DNA of 64,000 nucleotides from Jiangella alba (lineage in GTDB: Bacteria; Actinomycetota; Actinomycetes; Jiangellales; Jiangellaceae), in the NCBI RefSeq assembly GCF_900106035.1, contig NZ_FNUC01000004.1, positions 2,852,001 to 2,916,000 of the forward strand. The letters are read 5' to 3'. Below are positions 15,861 through 23,268 of this stretch, one piece after another. How positions within the stretch are numbered: position 1 is the stretch's first letter; each line of letters begins with the position of its first letter. The notes under the pieces were generated by a model. The model saw only the letters and a list, made by a program, of their open reading frames with translations. It did not search any database and was not told where the DNA came from. Position numbers and translations under genes: made by a program.

Positions 15861-16214
15861 ATGCAGTACCTGCTGCTGATCTACAGCGAGCCGGCCACCG
15901 AGGCGCCGGCCCAGAGTCAGATCGACGCCGAGATGGCCGAGTGGTTCGCGTACGACGAGGCCATCCGCAAGTCCGGCGTCTATGTCGACGGCAACGCGCT
16001 CGAGCCGACGACCACGGCCACCACGCTGCGGCTGAAGGACGGCGAGCGGGTGGTCACCGACGGGCCGTTCGCGGAGACCCGCGAGGTGCTCGGCGGCTAT
16101 TACCTGGTCGACGTGCCCGATCTCGACACCGCGCTCGACTGGGCCGCCAAGTGCCCCGGGTCGCGGTACGGCTCCATGGAGATCCGCCCGATCACGGTGT
16201 TCGACCAGGGCTGA
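15861..16214 (+). CDS. YciI/DGPF-domain protein
   Basis: A 117-residue protein with the DGPFAE signature (ERVVTDGPFAETREVLGGYYLVDV). DGPF proteins are almost always encoded beside a long ECF sigma factor, as here: the sigma gene starts two bases after this stop. GGGGGACCGAG precedes the ATG. A GC-rich hairpin (15816-15834) sits in the leader, and TATATG at 15781 could be the -10 box. Role: partner of the sigma factor, biochemistry unknown. Confidence 0.88.
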   Translation: MQYLLLIYSEPATEAPAQSQIDAEMAEWFAYDEAIRKSGVYVDGNALEPTTTATTLRLKDGERVVTDGPFAETREVLGGYYLVDVPDLDTALDWAAKCPGSRYGSMEIRPITVFDQG

Positions 16215-16216
16215 CG

Positions 16217-17500
16217 GTGAACGGGTGGGCGGCCGACCCCGCCGAGGCGGTCTTCCGCGAGGAGTGGGGCCGGCTGCTCGCCACGCTCGTCCGCTGGGTC
16301 GGCGACTTCGACCTGGCCGAGGAGGTCGCGGCTGACGCCATCGCGGCGGCGGTCGAGCGCTGGCCGGTCGACGGCGTGCCGGACCGGCCGGGTGCGTGGT
16401 TGCTGACGACGGCGCGGCGGCGGGCGGTCGATGTCCTGCGGCGGCGGCAGAACTACGCGGCCAAGCTGGCGGTGCTGAAGGTCGAGGCCGAGCGCGACGA
16501 GCTGGCCCGGCTCTCGGAACCGGCCGACGACGCCGGGCCCGACGTCATCGGCGACGACCGGCTGCGGCTGTTCTTCACCTGCTGCCATCCCGCGCTGGCC
16601 GTCGAGGCGCGGGTCGCGTTGACGCTGCGCTACCTCGCCGGGCTGTCGACGGCACAGGTGGCGCGGGCGTTCCTGGTGCCCGAGGGGACCATGGCGCAGC
16701 GGCTGGTGCGGGCGAAGCAGAAGATCGGCGCGGCCGGCATCCCGTACCGCGTGCCGTCGGCGACCGAGCTGCCCGGGCGCCTCCCCGCCGTGCTCAGCGT
16801 CGTGTACGTCGTGTTCACCGAGGCGTACACGGCCAGCAACGGCGCCGCGCTGCAGCGGCCCGAGCTGGCCGACGAGGCCATCCGGCTGGCCCGCATCCTG
16901 CAACGGCTGCTCCCGGCCGAACCGGAGGTCACGGGGTTGCTGGCGCTGCTCCTCCTGGTCGACGCCCGCCGCGATGCTCGCGTCGACGACGCCGGCGACC
17001 TCGTGCTGCTCGACGACCAGGACCGATCCCGCTGGGACCGCGCCAAGATCGCCGAAGGCCAGGCGCTGGTGCTCGACGCGCTGCGGCACCGGCCGCCCGG
17101 GCCGTACGCGCTGCAGGCCGCCATCGCCGCCGTCCACGACGAGGCCCCGACGGCCGCCGCCACCGACTGGCCGCAGATCGTCGGCCTGTACGACGTCCTC
17201 CGCGCCACCGCTCCCTCCCCGGTCGTCGACCTCAACCGAGCGGTCGCCGTCGCGATGGCCCACGGCCCGGCGGCGGGGCTCGACCTGCTGGACGAACTGG
17301 CGGCGGGCGGCGCGCTGGATCGCTTCCATCCGCTGCACGCCGCCCGCGCCCGGCTGCTGGACCGGCTCGACCGCCCGGCCGACGCGGTCGTGGCCTACCG
17401 GCGCGCGGTCGAGCTGTGCGGGAACGACGCCGAGCGCGCGTTTCTCCTGCGCTGCCTCGCCGCCGCCGAGTCGCGCGCCACACCACCCGGCGCTCCCTGA
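16217..17500 (+). CDS. ECF-type RNA polymerase sigma factor, DGPF-partner (ECF42-like) group
   Basis: A 427-residue sigma factor, twice the usual ECF length. Sigma-70 region 2 (AVFREEWGRLLATLVRWVGDFDLAEEVAADA, then RPGAWLLTTARRRAVDVLRRR) and region 4 (ARVALTLRYLAGLSTAQVARAFLVPEGTMAQRLVRAK) are followed by a C-terminal TPR-like extension of about 200 residues (MAHGPAAGLDLLDELA, HAARARLLDRLDRPADAVVAYRRAVEL). No anti-sigma gene is adjacent; in this group the extension is thought to regulate activity. The GTG at 16217 is the only start that gives complete region 2 without overlapping the YciI gene. Confidence 0.9.
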   Translation: MNGWAADPAEAVFREEWGRLLATLVRWVGDFDLAEEVAADAIAAAVERWPVDGVPDRPGAWLLTTARRRAVDVLRRRQNYAAKLAVLKVEAERDELARLSEPADDAGPDVIGDDRLRLFFTCCHPALAVEARVALTLRYLAGLSTAQVARAFLVPEGTMAQRLVRAKQKIGAAGIPYRVPSATELPGRLPAVLSVVYVVFTEAYTASNGAALQRPELADEAIRLARILQRLLPAEPEVTGLLALLLLVDARRDARVDDAGDLVLLDDQDRSRWDRAKIAEGQALVLDALRHRPPGPYALQAAIAAVHDEAPTAAATDWPQIVGLYDVLRATAPSPVVDLNRAVAVAMAHGPAAGLDLLDELAAGGALDRFHPLHAARARLLDRLDRPADAVVAYRRAVELCGNDAERAFLLRCLAAAESRATPPGAP

Positions 17501-17518
17501 CCGGCCCGCTTCGGGCTG
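17500..17518 (+). terminator. possible terminator after the ECF gene
   Basis: CCGGCCCG-CTT-CGGGCTGG forms an 8-bp hairpin (one G-U pair) right at the stop codon. It has no T-run; a weak call. Confidence 0.3.
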
Positions 17519-17634
17519 GACTGACGGACGACGCGGGCTGGCGGCCGCCCGGCCGGCCGTGAGAGACCGACGGGCCGGCGCGCGCCCGGGCTGGGGCCGC
17601 GGGCCCTGTGCTCGACGCCCCGACGGTGGGCTCG

Positions 17635-18342
17635 TCAGGCCGAGGGGCCGGGGGCGTCGACCAGCTGCCAGCGATCGCCGTCCGCGCCACGGCGCCGGCG
17701 CAGCCACCGGTCGCCGAGGACGCCCACCAGAATCCCGCCGGCCACCGCGGGCAGCGCCCACGTCGCCGCGTCCAGCGCACCGTCCGCCGAACCCCCGGCA
17801 CCGGCCGCACCGCCCGGCGGCGCCTCGGCCCCGGAACCGCCCGCGCCCGCGGCGTCCACGGCGGCACCGTCGGGGTCCTCCTCCGCCGGCCGCTGCCGGG
17901 TCCGTCCCATCATCCCGAGGTCGGTCAGGAGTTCGTCGAGCACGTCGACGTCGGCGGGCCGGTGCCAGATCCCGTCGCCGTCCCACTCGATCGGTCCGCC
18001 GCCCATGGACTGGGACGTGTGGATCCACTCGGGCCTGCCGTCGTCGTCGAAGGTGATGCGGTCGATGCGCCACGGCTGCACGTCGTGGATCATCCAGGTG
18101 ACGACGATCTGGTCGCCGCCGATGCCGGGTGGCGCGACGTCGGGCCTCGCCGCGACCGGCTCGGATCCGAGCTGCGACATCAGCGTCGTGTACGCCGAGT
18201 TCGTCGTGTGCAGCGATGCGGTGCGGCCGGTGGACGGCGACACCAGCAGCACGCTGGTCGGCCCGCCGGCCGGCGCGGGGGCGGCGGCGAACAGGAGGGC
18301 GCCGAGTGCGAGGAGAACGGCGGCCGGACGGGCGAGACGCAT
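17635..18342 (-). CDS. secreted, C-terminally membrane-anchored hypothetical protein
   Basis: A 235-residue protein with an N-terminal signal peptide (MRLARPAAVLLALGALLFAAAPAPAGG), a globular domain rich in Asp and Trp (VTWMIHDVQPWRIDRITFDDDGRPEWIHTS), a Gly/Ala/Glu-rich linker and a C-terminal hydrophobic segment (ATWALPAVAGGILVGVLGDRWLRRRR) ending in a basic tail. It is therefore exported and held in the membrane. It lies just downstream of the sigma/anti-sigma pair on the same strand. No family recognised. Confidence 0.65.
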   Translation of the reverse strand: MRLARPAAVLLALGALLFAAAPAPAGGPTSVLLVSPSTGRTASLHTTNSAYTTLMSQLGSEPVAARPDVAPPGIGGDQIVVTWMIHDVQPWRIDRITFDDDGRPEWIHTSQSMGGGPIEWDGDGIWHRPADVDVLDELLTDLGMMGRTRQRPAEEDPDGAAVDAAGAGGSGAEAPPGGAAGAGGSADGALDAATWALPAVAGGILVGVLGDRWLRRRRGADGDRWQLVDAPGPSA

Positions 18343-18390
18343 GACGGCTCCAGGTGGTCGGGGTCGTTGCCTCGACTACACCGGCCGGGT

Positions 18391-19233
18391 TCAGCCGGTT
18401 CCCAGCGCCGACGCGGCGATCTCGACGGCGCGGCCGCGGTCGCCGGCGCCCTCGAGCCGGAACGTCACGCCGTCGTCGACCCAGACGAGGGTCGGGCCGG
18501 CGACGCGCGCCGACTCGGTCCGCTCGCGGCCGTCCGGCGCCAGCAGGACGAGGTCGTGCGGCACGCCGAACCACCACGCGTCCCGGCCGGCCACCGTGAG
18601 CGTGGTCGCCGTCGAACCGAGCACCGCCGTCTTGAGATACACCGGCGACAGCGGGTCGGCGACCTGATCGAGCCGGACGGTGCCGGGGCCGGAGCCCCAG
18701 CTCAGCGACAGCACACGGTCGTCGGCCGACACCTCGACGCCGTCGGGCGCGCCGAGGACCGGCGGCACGACCGGGGTGAGCCCGGTCCGCTCCGCCGCGG
18801 CGTCCAGCGAGAGCCCTGCCGGCGCTGGCTGCGGGGCCGACGCGGACGGCTGCGACGGGCCGGGCCGGACAGCGACCGCGCCGATCCCGAGCCACTCGCC
18901 GACGGCGGCCCGCACCGGCGCCGTCAGCCCCAGCGCCACCAGCACCGCGACGGCGACGACCGCGAGCCGGCGCCCCGGGCCGGCGCCCCACGACCACTGC
19001 GCGATGCGGCCGGCGGCCAGCCGCAACCGCGTGACCTGGCCGGCGGCCCATGGCCACCGCGCGGCCGGGTCCGGCGTCCGCCGCCACCATGCGGCCCGGG
19101 CCGGCGCGGGGGAGGTGTCGAGGCGGTTCAGGACGGACGTGGCCACCTCGGCCGGCGCCGGCCCGGCGTCGTCGATGGCCGTGGCGGCCGAGCGGCCGAG
19201 GGCGCGCAGCTCGCGCTCGAGGGCGTCATCCAT
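18391..19233 (-). CDS. anti-sigma-factor-like single-pass membrane protein
   Basis: A 280-residue protein: acidic/Ala-rich cytoplasmic N-terminus, one transmembrane segment near residues 90-110 (RRLAVVAVAVLVALGLTAPV) and an extracytoplasmic domain with LSLSWGSGPGTVRLDQV and VAGRDAWWFGVPHDLVLL, similar in layout to DUF4367-type sensors. AGGAGG lies six bases before the ATG at 19233, inside the sigma-gene end; the genes overlap by eight bases. Adjacent to an ECF sigma factor it is most simply its anti-sigma factor, but no HXXXCXXC zinc motif is present. Confidence 0.68.
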   Translation of the reverse strand: MDDALERELRALGRSAATAIDDAGPAPAEVATSVLNRLDTSPAPARAAWWRRTPDPAARWPWAAGQVTRLRLAAGRIAQWSWGAGPGRRLAVVAVAVLVALGLTAPVRAAVGEWLGIGAVAVRPGPSQPSASAPQPAPAGLSLDAAAERTGLTPVVPPVLGAPDGVEVSADDRVLSLSWGSGPGTVRLDQVADPLSPVYLKTAVLGSTATTLTVAGRDAWWFGVPHDLVLLAPDGRERTESARVAGPTLVWVDDGVTFRLEGAGDRGRAVEIAASALGTG

Positions 19234-19810
19234 GGTCAACCTCCTGGGCGGGCGTGGCGGCCGCGGGCGCCAGCTCGGTCCGCAACCGGCGCAGCGCCCG
19301 GTGCAGCCGCGACTTCACCGTGCCGCGCGGCCAGCCGAGCACCGTCGCCGTCTCCTCCTCGTCCAGGTCGAGCAGGTACCGGCAGGCGACGACCTGACGT
19401 TGCGGCTCGGGCAGCGACCGCAGCGCCGTCATCAGCACCGCGCGCCGCTCGCCCGTCAGCGCCGTCGCCGCGGGGTCGTCGACGGCCATGTCGGCGCCGG
19501 CGGCGTCGAGCAGGAAGGATCGGTCCGCCGCCGCGCGGTACCGGCGGGCCGCCCGCGCGTTGTTGCGGGTCTCGTTGAGCACGATCCGCAGCAGCCACGG
19601 CCGGAACGGTGCGCCGTCGCGGAAGCTGCCGATGGTGCGGTAGGCCTTGACGAACGCCACCTGGACGACGTCGTCGGCGTCCGGGCCGGCGCCCGCCACC
19701 ACCGCGAGCCGGCGCGCGTCGGCGGCGTGCCGGCGCACGAGGACGGCGTACGCGTCGGCGTCTCCGGCGCGTACGCGGGCGATGGCGGCCTGCTCGGTCT
19801 CGTCGGCGAT
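19226..19810 (-). CDS. ECF RNA polymerase sigma factor with non-standard start
   Basis: Region 2 (AGDADAYAVLVRRHA, DADDVVQVAFVKAYRTIGSF, RPWLLRIVLNETRN) and region 4 (LPEPQRQVVACRYLLDLDEEETATVLGWPRGTVKSRLHRALRRL) are complete only if translation begins about 24 codons before the first standard start (GTG at 19738). The in-frame upstream stretch has perfect family sequence but no ATG, GTG or TTG before an in-frame TGA. GAGGA lies seven bases before an ATC at 19810, which I take as the probable start. Alternative: GTG at 19738, losing the first helix of region 2. It is overlapped by the anti-sigma-like gene. Confidence 0.75.
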   Translation of the reverse strand: MADETEQAAIARVRAGDADAYAVLVRRHAADARRLAVVAGAGPDADDVVQVAFVKAYRTIGSFRDGAPFRPWLLRIVLNETRNNARAARRYRAAADRSFLLDAAGADMAVDDPAATALTGERRAVLMTALRSLPEPQRQVVACRYLLDLDEEETATVLGWPRGTVKSRLHRALRRLRTELAPAAATPAQEVDHG

Positions 19811-19890
19811 GGTTCGGTCCTCGTGTCGTCGTTCTGCCGTTCATACACCGCGCGGGCCGCCGCGGTTCCCCGCTGTGCTAGAACGGCGCC

Positions 19891-20733
19891 GTGCAGCTTC
19901 TTCACAAGGGCAAGGTCCGCGACGTCTACTCCGACCGGCCGGGCGAGGTGATCCTCGTGGCGTCGGACCGCGTCTCGGTCTACGACGTCGTGCTGCCGAC
20001 GCCGATCCCCGACAAGGGGAAGGTGCTGACGTCGCTCTCGCTCTGGTGGTTCGACCAGCTCGCCGACGTCGTCGCGAACCACGTCATCTCCGCCGACGAC
20101 GTGCCGGACGAGTGGCGCGGCCGGGCCATCCGCTGCCGCCAGGTCGAGATCGTCCCGGTGGAGTGCGTCGCGCGCGGCTACCTCGCCGGCTCCGGCTGGA
20201 CGTCGTACCAGGAGACCGGCGCGGTGTCCGGGGTGCCGCTGCCGCCCGGCCTGGTCGAGGGTGACCGCCTCCCGGAGCCGATCTTCACGCCGACGACGAA
20301 GACGCCGCCCGAGCTGGGCCACGACGAGCCCATGACGTACGCGGAGGTCGAGGCGCAGGTCGGCGCGCCGGTGGCGGCGCAGCTGCGCGACCTCACCCTG
20401 ACGCTGTACCGGCGGGCGGCGGAGCTGATGGAGCGGCGCGGCATCCTGCTCGTCGACACCAAGGTCGAGTTCGGCCTGGCTCCCGACGAAAGCTTGCTGC
20501 TGGCCGACGAGGTCATCACGCCCGACTCGTCCCGGTTCTGGGCGGCGTCGCAGTGGGCGCCGGGGCGGCGTCAGGTCTCCTACGACAAGCAGGTCGTGCG
20601 CGACTGGGCGCAGGACCTCGGCACCTGGGACAAGACCCCGCCCGGACCGGCCGTCCCGGACGAGATCGTCGAGAAGACCCGCGCCGTCTACATCGAGATG
20701 TACGAGCGCATCACCGGCCGGACGTGGTCCTAG
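19891..20733 (+). CDS. purC: phosphoribosylaminoimidazole-succinocarboxamide synthase
   Basis: A 280-residue SAICAR synthetase: ligates aspartate to CAIR with ATP in purine biosynthesis. It opens with LLHKGKVRDVY and contains ASDRVSVYDVVLPTPIPDKGKVLT, VECVARGYLAGSGW, TPTTK and DTKVEFG, all family signatures. The GTG at 19891 is the only plausible start. The 3' end overlaps the opposite-strand DNA alkylation repair gene by 23 bases. Confidence 0.95.
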   Translation: MQLLHKGKVRDVYSDRPGEVILVASDRVSVYDVVLPTPIPDKGKVLTSLSLWWFDQLADVVANHVISADDVPDEWRGRAIRCRQVEIVPVECVARGYLAGSGWTSYQETGAVSGVPLPPGLVEGDRLPEPIFTPTTKTPPELGHDEPMTYAEVEAQVGAPVAAQLRDLTLTLYRRAAELMERRGILLVDTKVEFGLAPDESLLLADEVITPDSSRFWAASQWAPGRRQVSYDKQVVRDWAQDLGTWDKTPPGPAVPDEIVEKTRAVYIEMYERITGRTWS

Positions 20734-21427
20734 CCGCCCGGTAGTGCTCGCGCTGCGCCGGCTCGAGGTGCTCCATGGCGTAGCGCAGCATGACCCGCGG
20801 CATCGTCGCGGCGTGCCGGTCGAGGAAGGCGAGCAACCGGTCGCGGTCGTGGTCGCCGGCCGCGCGCAGCCAGCCGCCGGTCGCCTTGTGCACGAGGTCC
20901 TCGGGATCGTCCAGCAGCAGTTCGGCGATCGCGAACGTGTCGCCGACGTCGCCGGCCCTGATGAAGTACGCCGTCGCGGTGATGGCCGTGCGGCGCTCCC
21001 ACCGGTTCGGCGACCGGGCCAGCTCGTAGAGCACGTCACGCGGCTCGTCGGCCAGGTACCCGCCGACGACGTACGGGGCGGCGAGGTCGACGAGGTCCCA
21101 GTTGTCGATGCGATCGTGCCGGCGCAGGTAGAGCTCGTACAGCTCGCGGCGGCGGTCCGGTGACGTCCGCTTGCGGCGGGCCTGCTTGTCCATGACGCTC
21201 AGCGCGCCGGCCCGCACCTCGTGGACGTCGGACTCCAGCAGCCGCTCCAGCTCGGCCGGCGGCAGCTCGATGAACTCCTTGGCCAGTGCGAACACCGTCC
21301 CCATGCGCACGCCGAGGAAGACGCCGCTGGTGCCGTCCTTGAAGTAGCGCTAGATCTTGCGCAGCTCGTCGTCGGACTGGTGCTCGCGGAGCCGTCGTTC
21401 GAACTCCGCGGCGTCGAGGTCGGCCAT
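20711..21427 (-). pseudogene. DNA alkylation repair (AlkD-like) gene interrupted by an in-frame TAG
   Basis: Reading from ATG at 21427, the family sequence runs LDAAEFERRLREHQSDDELRKI, hits TAG at complement 21350-21352, then continues in the same frame as RYFKDGTSGVFLGVRMGTVFALAKEFI through VMDKQARRK, RHDRIDNWDLVDLAAPYVVGGYL and SPNRWERRTAITATAYFIR. TAG in place of CAG (Gln) is the simplest change. AlkD-type HEAT-repeat glycosylases remove alkylated bases and are about 230 residues, which matches the full span (238 codons). A restart at GTG 21310 or ATG 21304 would give ~197 residues without the first helices. Inactivation, restart or a sequencing error cannot be separated here. Confidence 0.8.
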
Positions 21428-21513
21428 ACCGGATCGTAGCGATTCCCGTCGGGCAACCGTTTCGGTGCCGGCTGAGCCCGGTCGGGCTAACTTCCGGGCT
21501 AACCCCTTCCGGC

Positions 21514-21545
21514 AGAGTGCAGGAGTTCTAGAACCCTGATACTCT
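21514..21545 (+). promoter_or_regulatory. nested palindromic operator of the toxin-antitoxin operon
   Basis: AGAGT-N6-GTTCTAGAAC-N6-ACTCT, a 32-bp symmetric element ending just before GGAGG of the toxin gene. A GGGCTAAC direct repeat lies upstream (21484, 21496). Position and symmetry fit binding by the XRE antitoxin. Confidence 0.6.
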
Positions 21546-21559
21546 ACGGAGGCGCGGTT

Positions 21560-21919
21560 GTGGCATGGGAGGTCTACGTACTCGACGACGTCGAGCAATG
21601 GATGTTCGGACTCGACAAACGGGCATTCAACCGAATTCAGCAAGCGATCGATCAGCTGGAGAGCGTCGGCCCGGGGTTGGGGCGTCCCACGGTCGACACG
21701 ATCAAAGGCAGCCGGCATCCGAACCTGAAGGAGCTGCGGGCCGGAACGGTCCGCATCCTGTTCGCGTTCGACCCCGTCCGCAGGGCGGTGTTGCTGGTGG
21801 CCGGCGACAAACTGGGACTCTGGTCGCGGTGGTACAAGGTGGCGGTGCCGCTGGCCGAGCGCAGGTTCGACGACTGGCTGGCGGAGCTGGCCGGGGAGAG
21901 GAGCGACGATGGCCGATAA
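21560..21919 (+). CDS. RelE/HigB-like toxin (phage Gp49-like family)
   Basis: A 119-residue basic protein with the HigB/Gp49 pattern: WEVYVLDDVEQWMFGLDKRAFNRIQQAIDQLESVGPGLGRPTVDTIKGSRHPNLKELRAG then VRILFAFDPVRRAVLLVAGDKLG and a WYKVAVPLAERRFDDWL C-terminus. Such toxins are mRNA interferases acting on ribosomes. GGAGG is seven bases before the GTG. Toxin-first order and an 11-base overlap with the antitoxin are typical of higBA. Confidence 0.85.
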   Translation: MAWEVYVLDDVEQWMFGLDKRAFNRIQQAIDQLESVGPGLGRPTVDTIKGSRHPNLKELRAGTVRILFAFDPVRRAVLLVAGDKLGLWSRWYKVAVPLAERRFDDWLAELAGERSDDGR

Positions 21920-22229
21920 GCCGAAGTGGGTGCGCTGGGAGGACGTCAAGGCCAAGCGGCCCACCACACCGGAGGAGCGCGAGGAGGCACGCCGGGCCAA
22001 CGAGGCCGAGGTCGCGGCCTGGCGGCTGGCGGAGATCCGCCGCGAGCAGCGCCGGACGCAGGCACAGATCGCCGAGGCCATGGGCGTCGGGCAGCGGCGG
22101 GTGTCCGACATCGAGTCGGCGGCGCTGCTCCGCACCGAGGTGTCGACCATCGACTCCTACGTCGCGGCACTCGGCGGCCGGCTGCGCCTCATCGCGGAGT
22201 TCGGCGATCAGGTCATCCCGCTGCGCTGA
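21909..22229 (+). CDS. XRE-family antitoxin (HigA-like)
   Basis: A 106-residue protein with a charged N-terminus and a helix-turn-helix (RREQRRTQAQIAEAMGVGQRRVSDIESAA) followed by SYVAALGGRLRLIAEFGDQVI. It would neutralise the HigB-like toxin and repress the operon through the palindrome at 21514. GGGGAGAGGAG precedes the ATG inside the toxin gene. Confidence 0.87.
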   Translation: MADKPKWVRWEDVKAKRPTTPEEREEARRANEAEVAAWRLAEIRREQRRTQAQIAEAMGVGQRRVSDIESAALLRTEVSTIDSYVAALGGRLRLIAEFGDQVIPLR

Positions 22230-22239
22230 CGCAGGTCGG

Positions 22240-23268
22240 TCAGCCCAGCGCCGCGGGGTTCACCAGGCCGGGCGGCCGGTCGCCGGCCAGGAAGGCGGCC
22301 ACCGCGGCGGCGCCCAGCTCGGCGGCGCGGTGTGCGGTCTGACGGGTCGCGCCGGCGAGATGGGGCGTCATCACGACGCGGTCCGACCGCAGCAGCGGCC
22401 AGTCCGCGGGCGGCGGCTCGGCCGGGAAGACGTCGAAGCCGGCGCCGGCCACGTGGCCGCTGTCCAGCGCCGCCGCGAGCGCGTCGTAGTCGACGAGGCC
22501 GCCGCGGGCGGAGTTGACGACGTAGCCGCCCGGCCGCATCGCCGCCAGCGCGGCCGCGTCGATCATCCCGGCGGTCTCCGGGGTGAGCCGCGCGTGCAGG
22601 CTGACGACGTCGCTGCGCGACAGCAGCTCGTCCAGGCCGACCAGCGCGACACCGCCGGGCAGCGAGTCGGCCGCGACGAACGGGTCGGCCACCAGCACCT
22701 GGGCATCGAACGCCAGCAGCATGCGGGCCACCCGCGACCCGATCGCGCCGTACCCGACCAGCCCCACCGTCGACCCGCCCAGCTCCAGCCCGCACTCGTC
22801 GTAGGCGTACAGGTCGCTGCGCCACTCGCCGGCGGCGACGGTGCCGTGGATGCGCGGGATCGCCCGCACCGTGCTCAGGATCAGCGTCAGCGCGTGCTCG
22901 GCCGCCGCGACGGCGTTCCGGCCCGGCGTGTTGCACACCAGCACGCCGCGCTCGGTGCACGCGTCGACGTTGACGTTGACGGGGCCGCCGCGGGTGCACA
23001 CGACCAGCCGCAGCGACGGCGCCGCCGCCAGCACGCGTTTGGTGACCGGCGCCATCTGGGTGACGATCACCTCGGCGTCGCCGGCCAGATCGGACAGTTC
23101 GTCCTCGACGTCGGAGGCCTCGTCGACCTCCGCGACCCGGCCGAACGGGACGAGCGGCCAGGGCAGCTCGAGCGTCCGCAGGTCGTGCTCGCCGGCCGCC
23201 GCGCGCAGGCGGTCGGCCAGCAGGTCGTTCCGGACGAAGTGGTCCCCGGCCAGCAGGATCCGGTTCAT
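22240..23268 (-). CDS. D-2-hydroxyacid dehydrogenase (phosphoglycerate dehydrogenase-like)
   Basis: A 342-residue NAD-dependent dehydrogenase. The Rossmann motif is VGLVGYGAIGSRVARML near residue 170; the catalytic Arg is in NSARGGLVDYDALAAAL, and TPHLAG carries the catalytic His. It starts four bases inside the upstream FGGY kinase gene (ATGA overlap) and is the last gene of a five-gene operon. SerA-like neighbours of FGGY kinases often oxidise or reduce sugar-acid intermediates; here the substrate is unknown, and the lack of ACT domains argues against serine biosynthesis. Confidence 0.83.
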   Translation of the reverse strand: MNRILLAGDHFVRNDLLADRLRAAAGEHDLRTLELPWPLVPFGRVAEVDEASDVEDELSDLAGDAEVIVTQMAPVTKRVLAAAPSLRLVVCTRGGPVNVNVDACTERGVLVCNTPGRNAVAAAEHALTLILSTVRAIPRIHGTVAAGEWRSDLYAYDECGLELGGSTVGLVGYGAIGSRVARMLLAFDAQVLVADPFVAADSLPGGVALVGLDELLSRSDVVSLHARLTPETAGMIDAAALAAMRPGGYVVNSARGGLVDYDALAAALDSGHVAGAGFDVFPAEPPPADWPLLRSDRVVMTPHLAGATRQTAHRAAELGAAAVAAFLAGDRPPGLVNPAALG

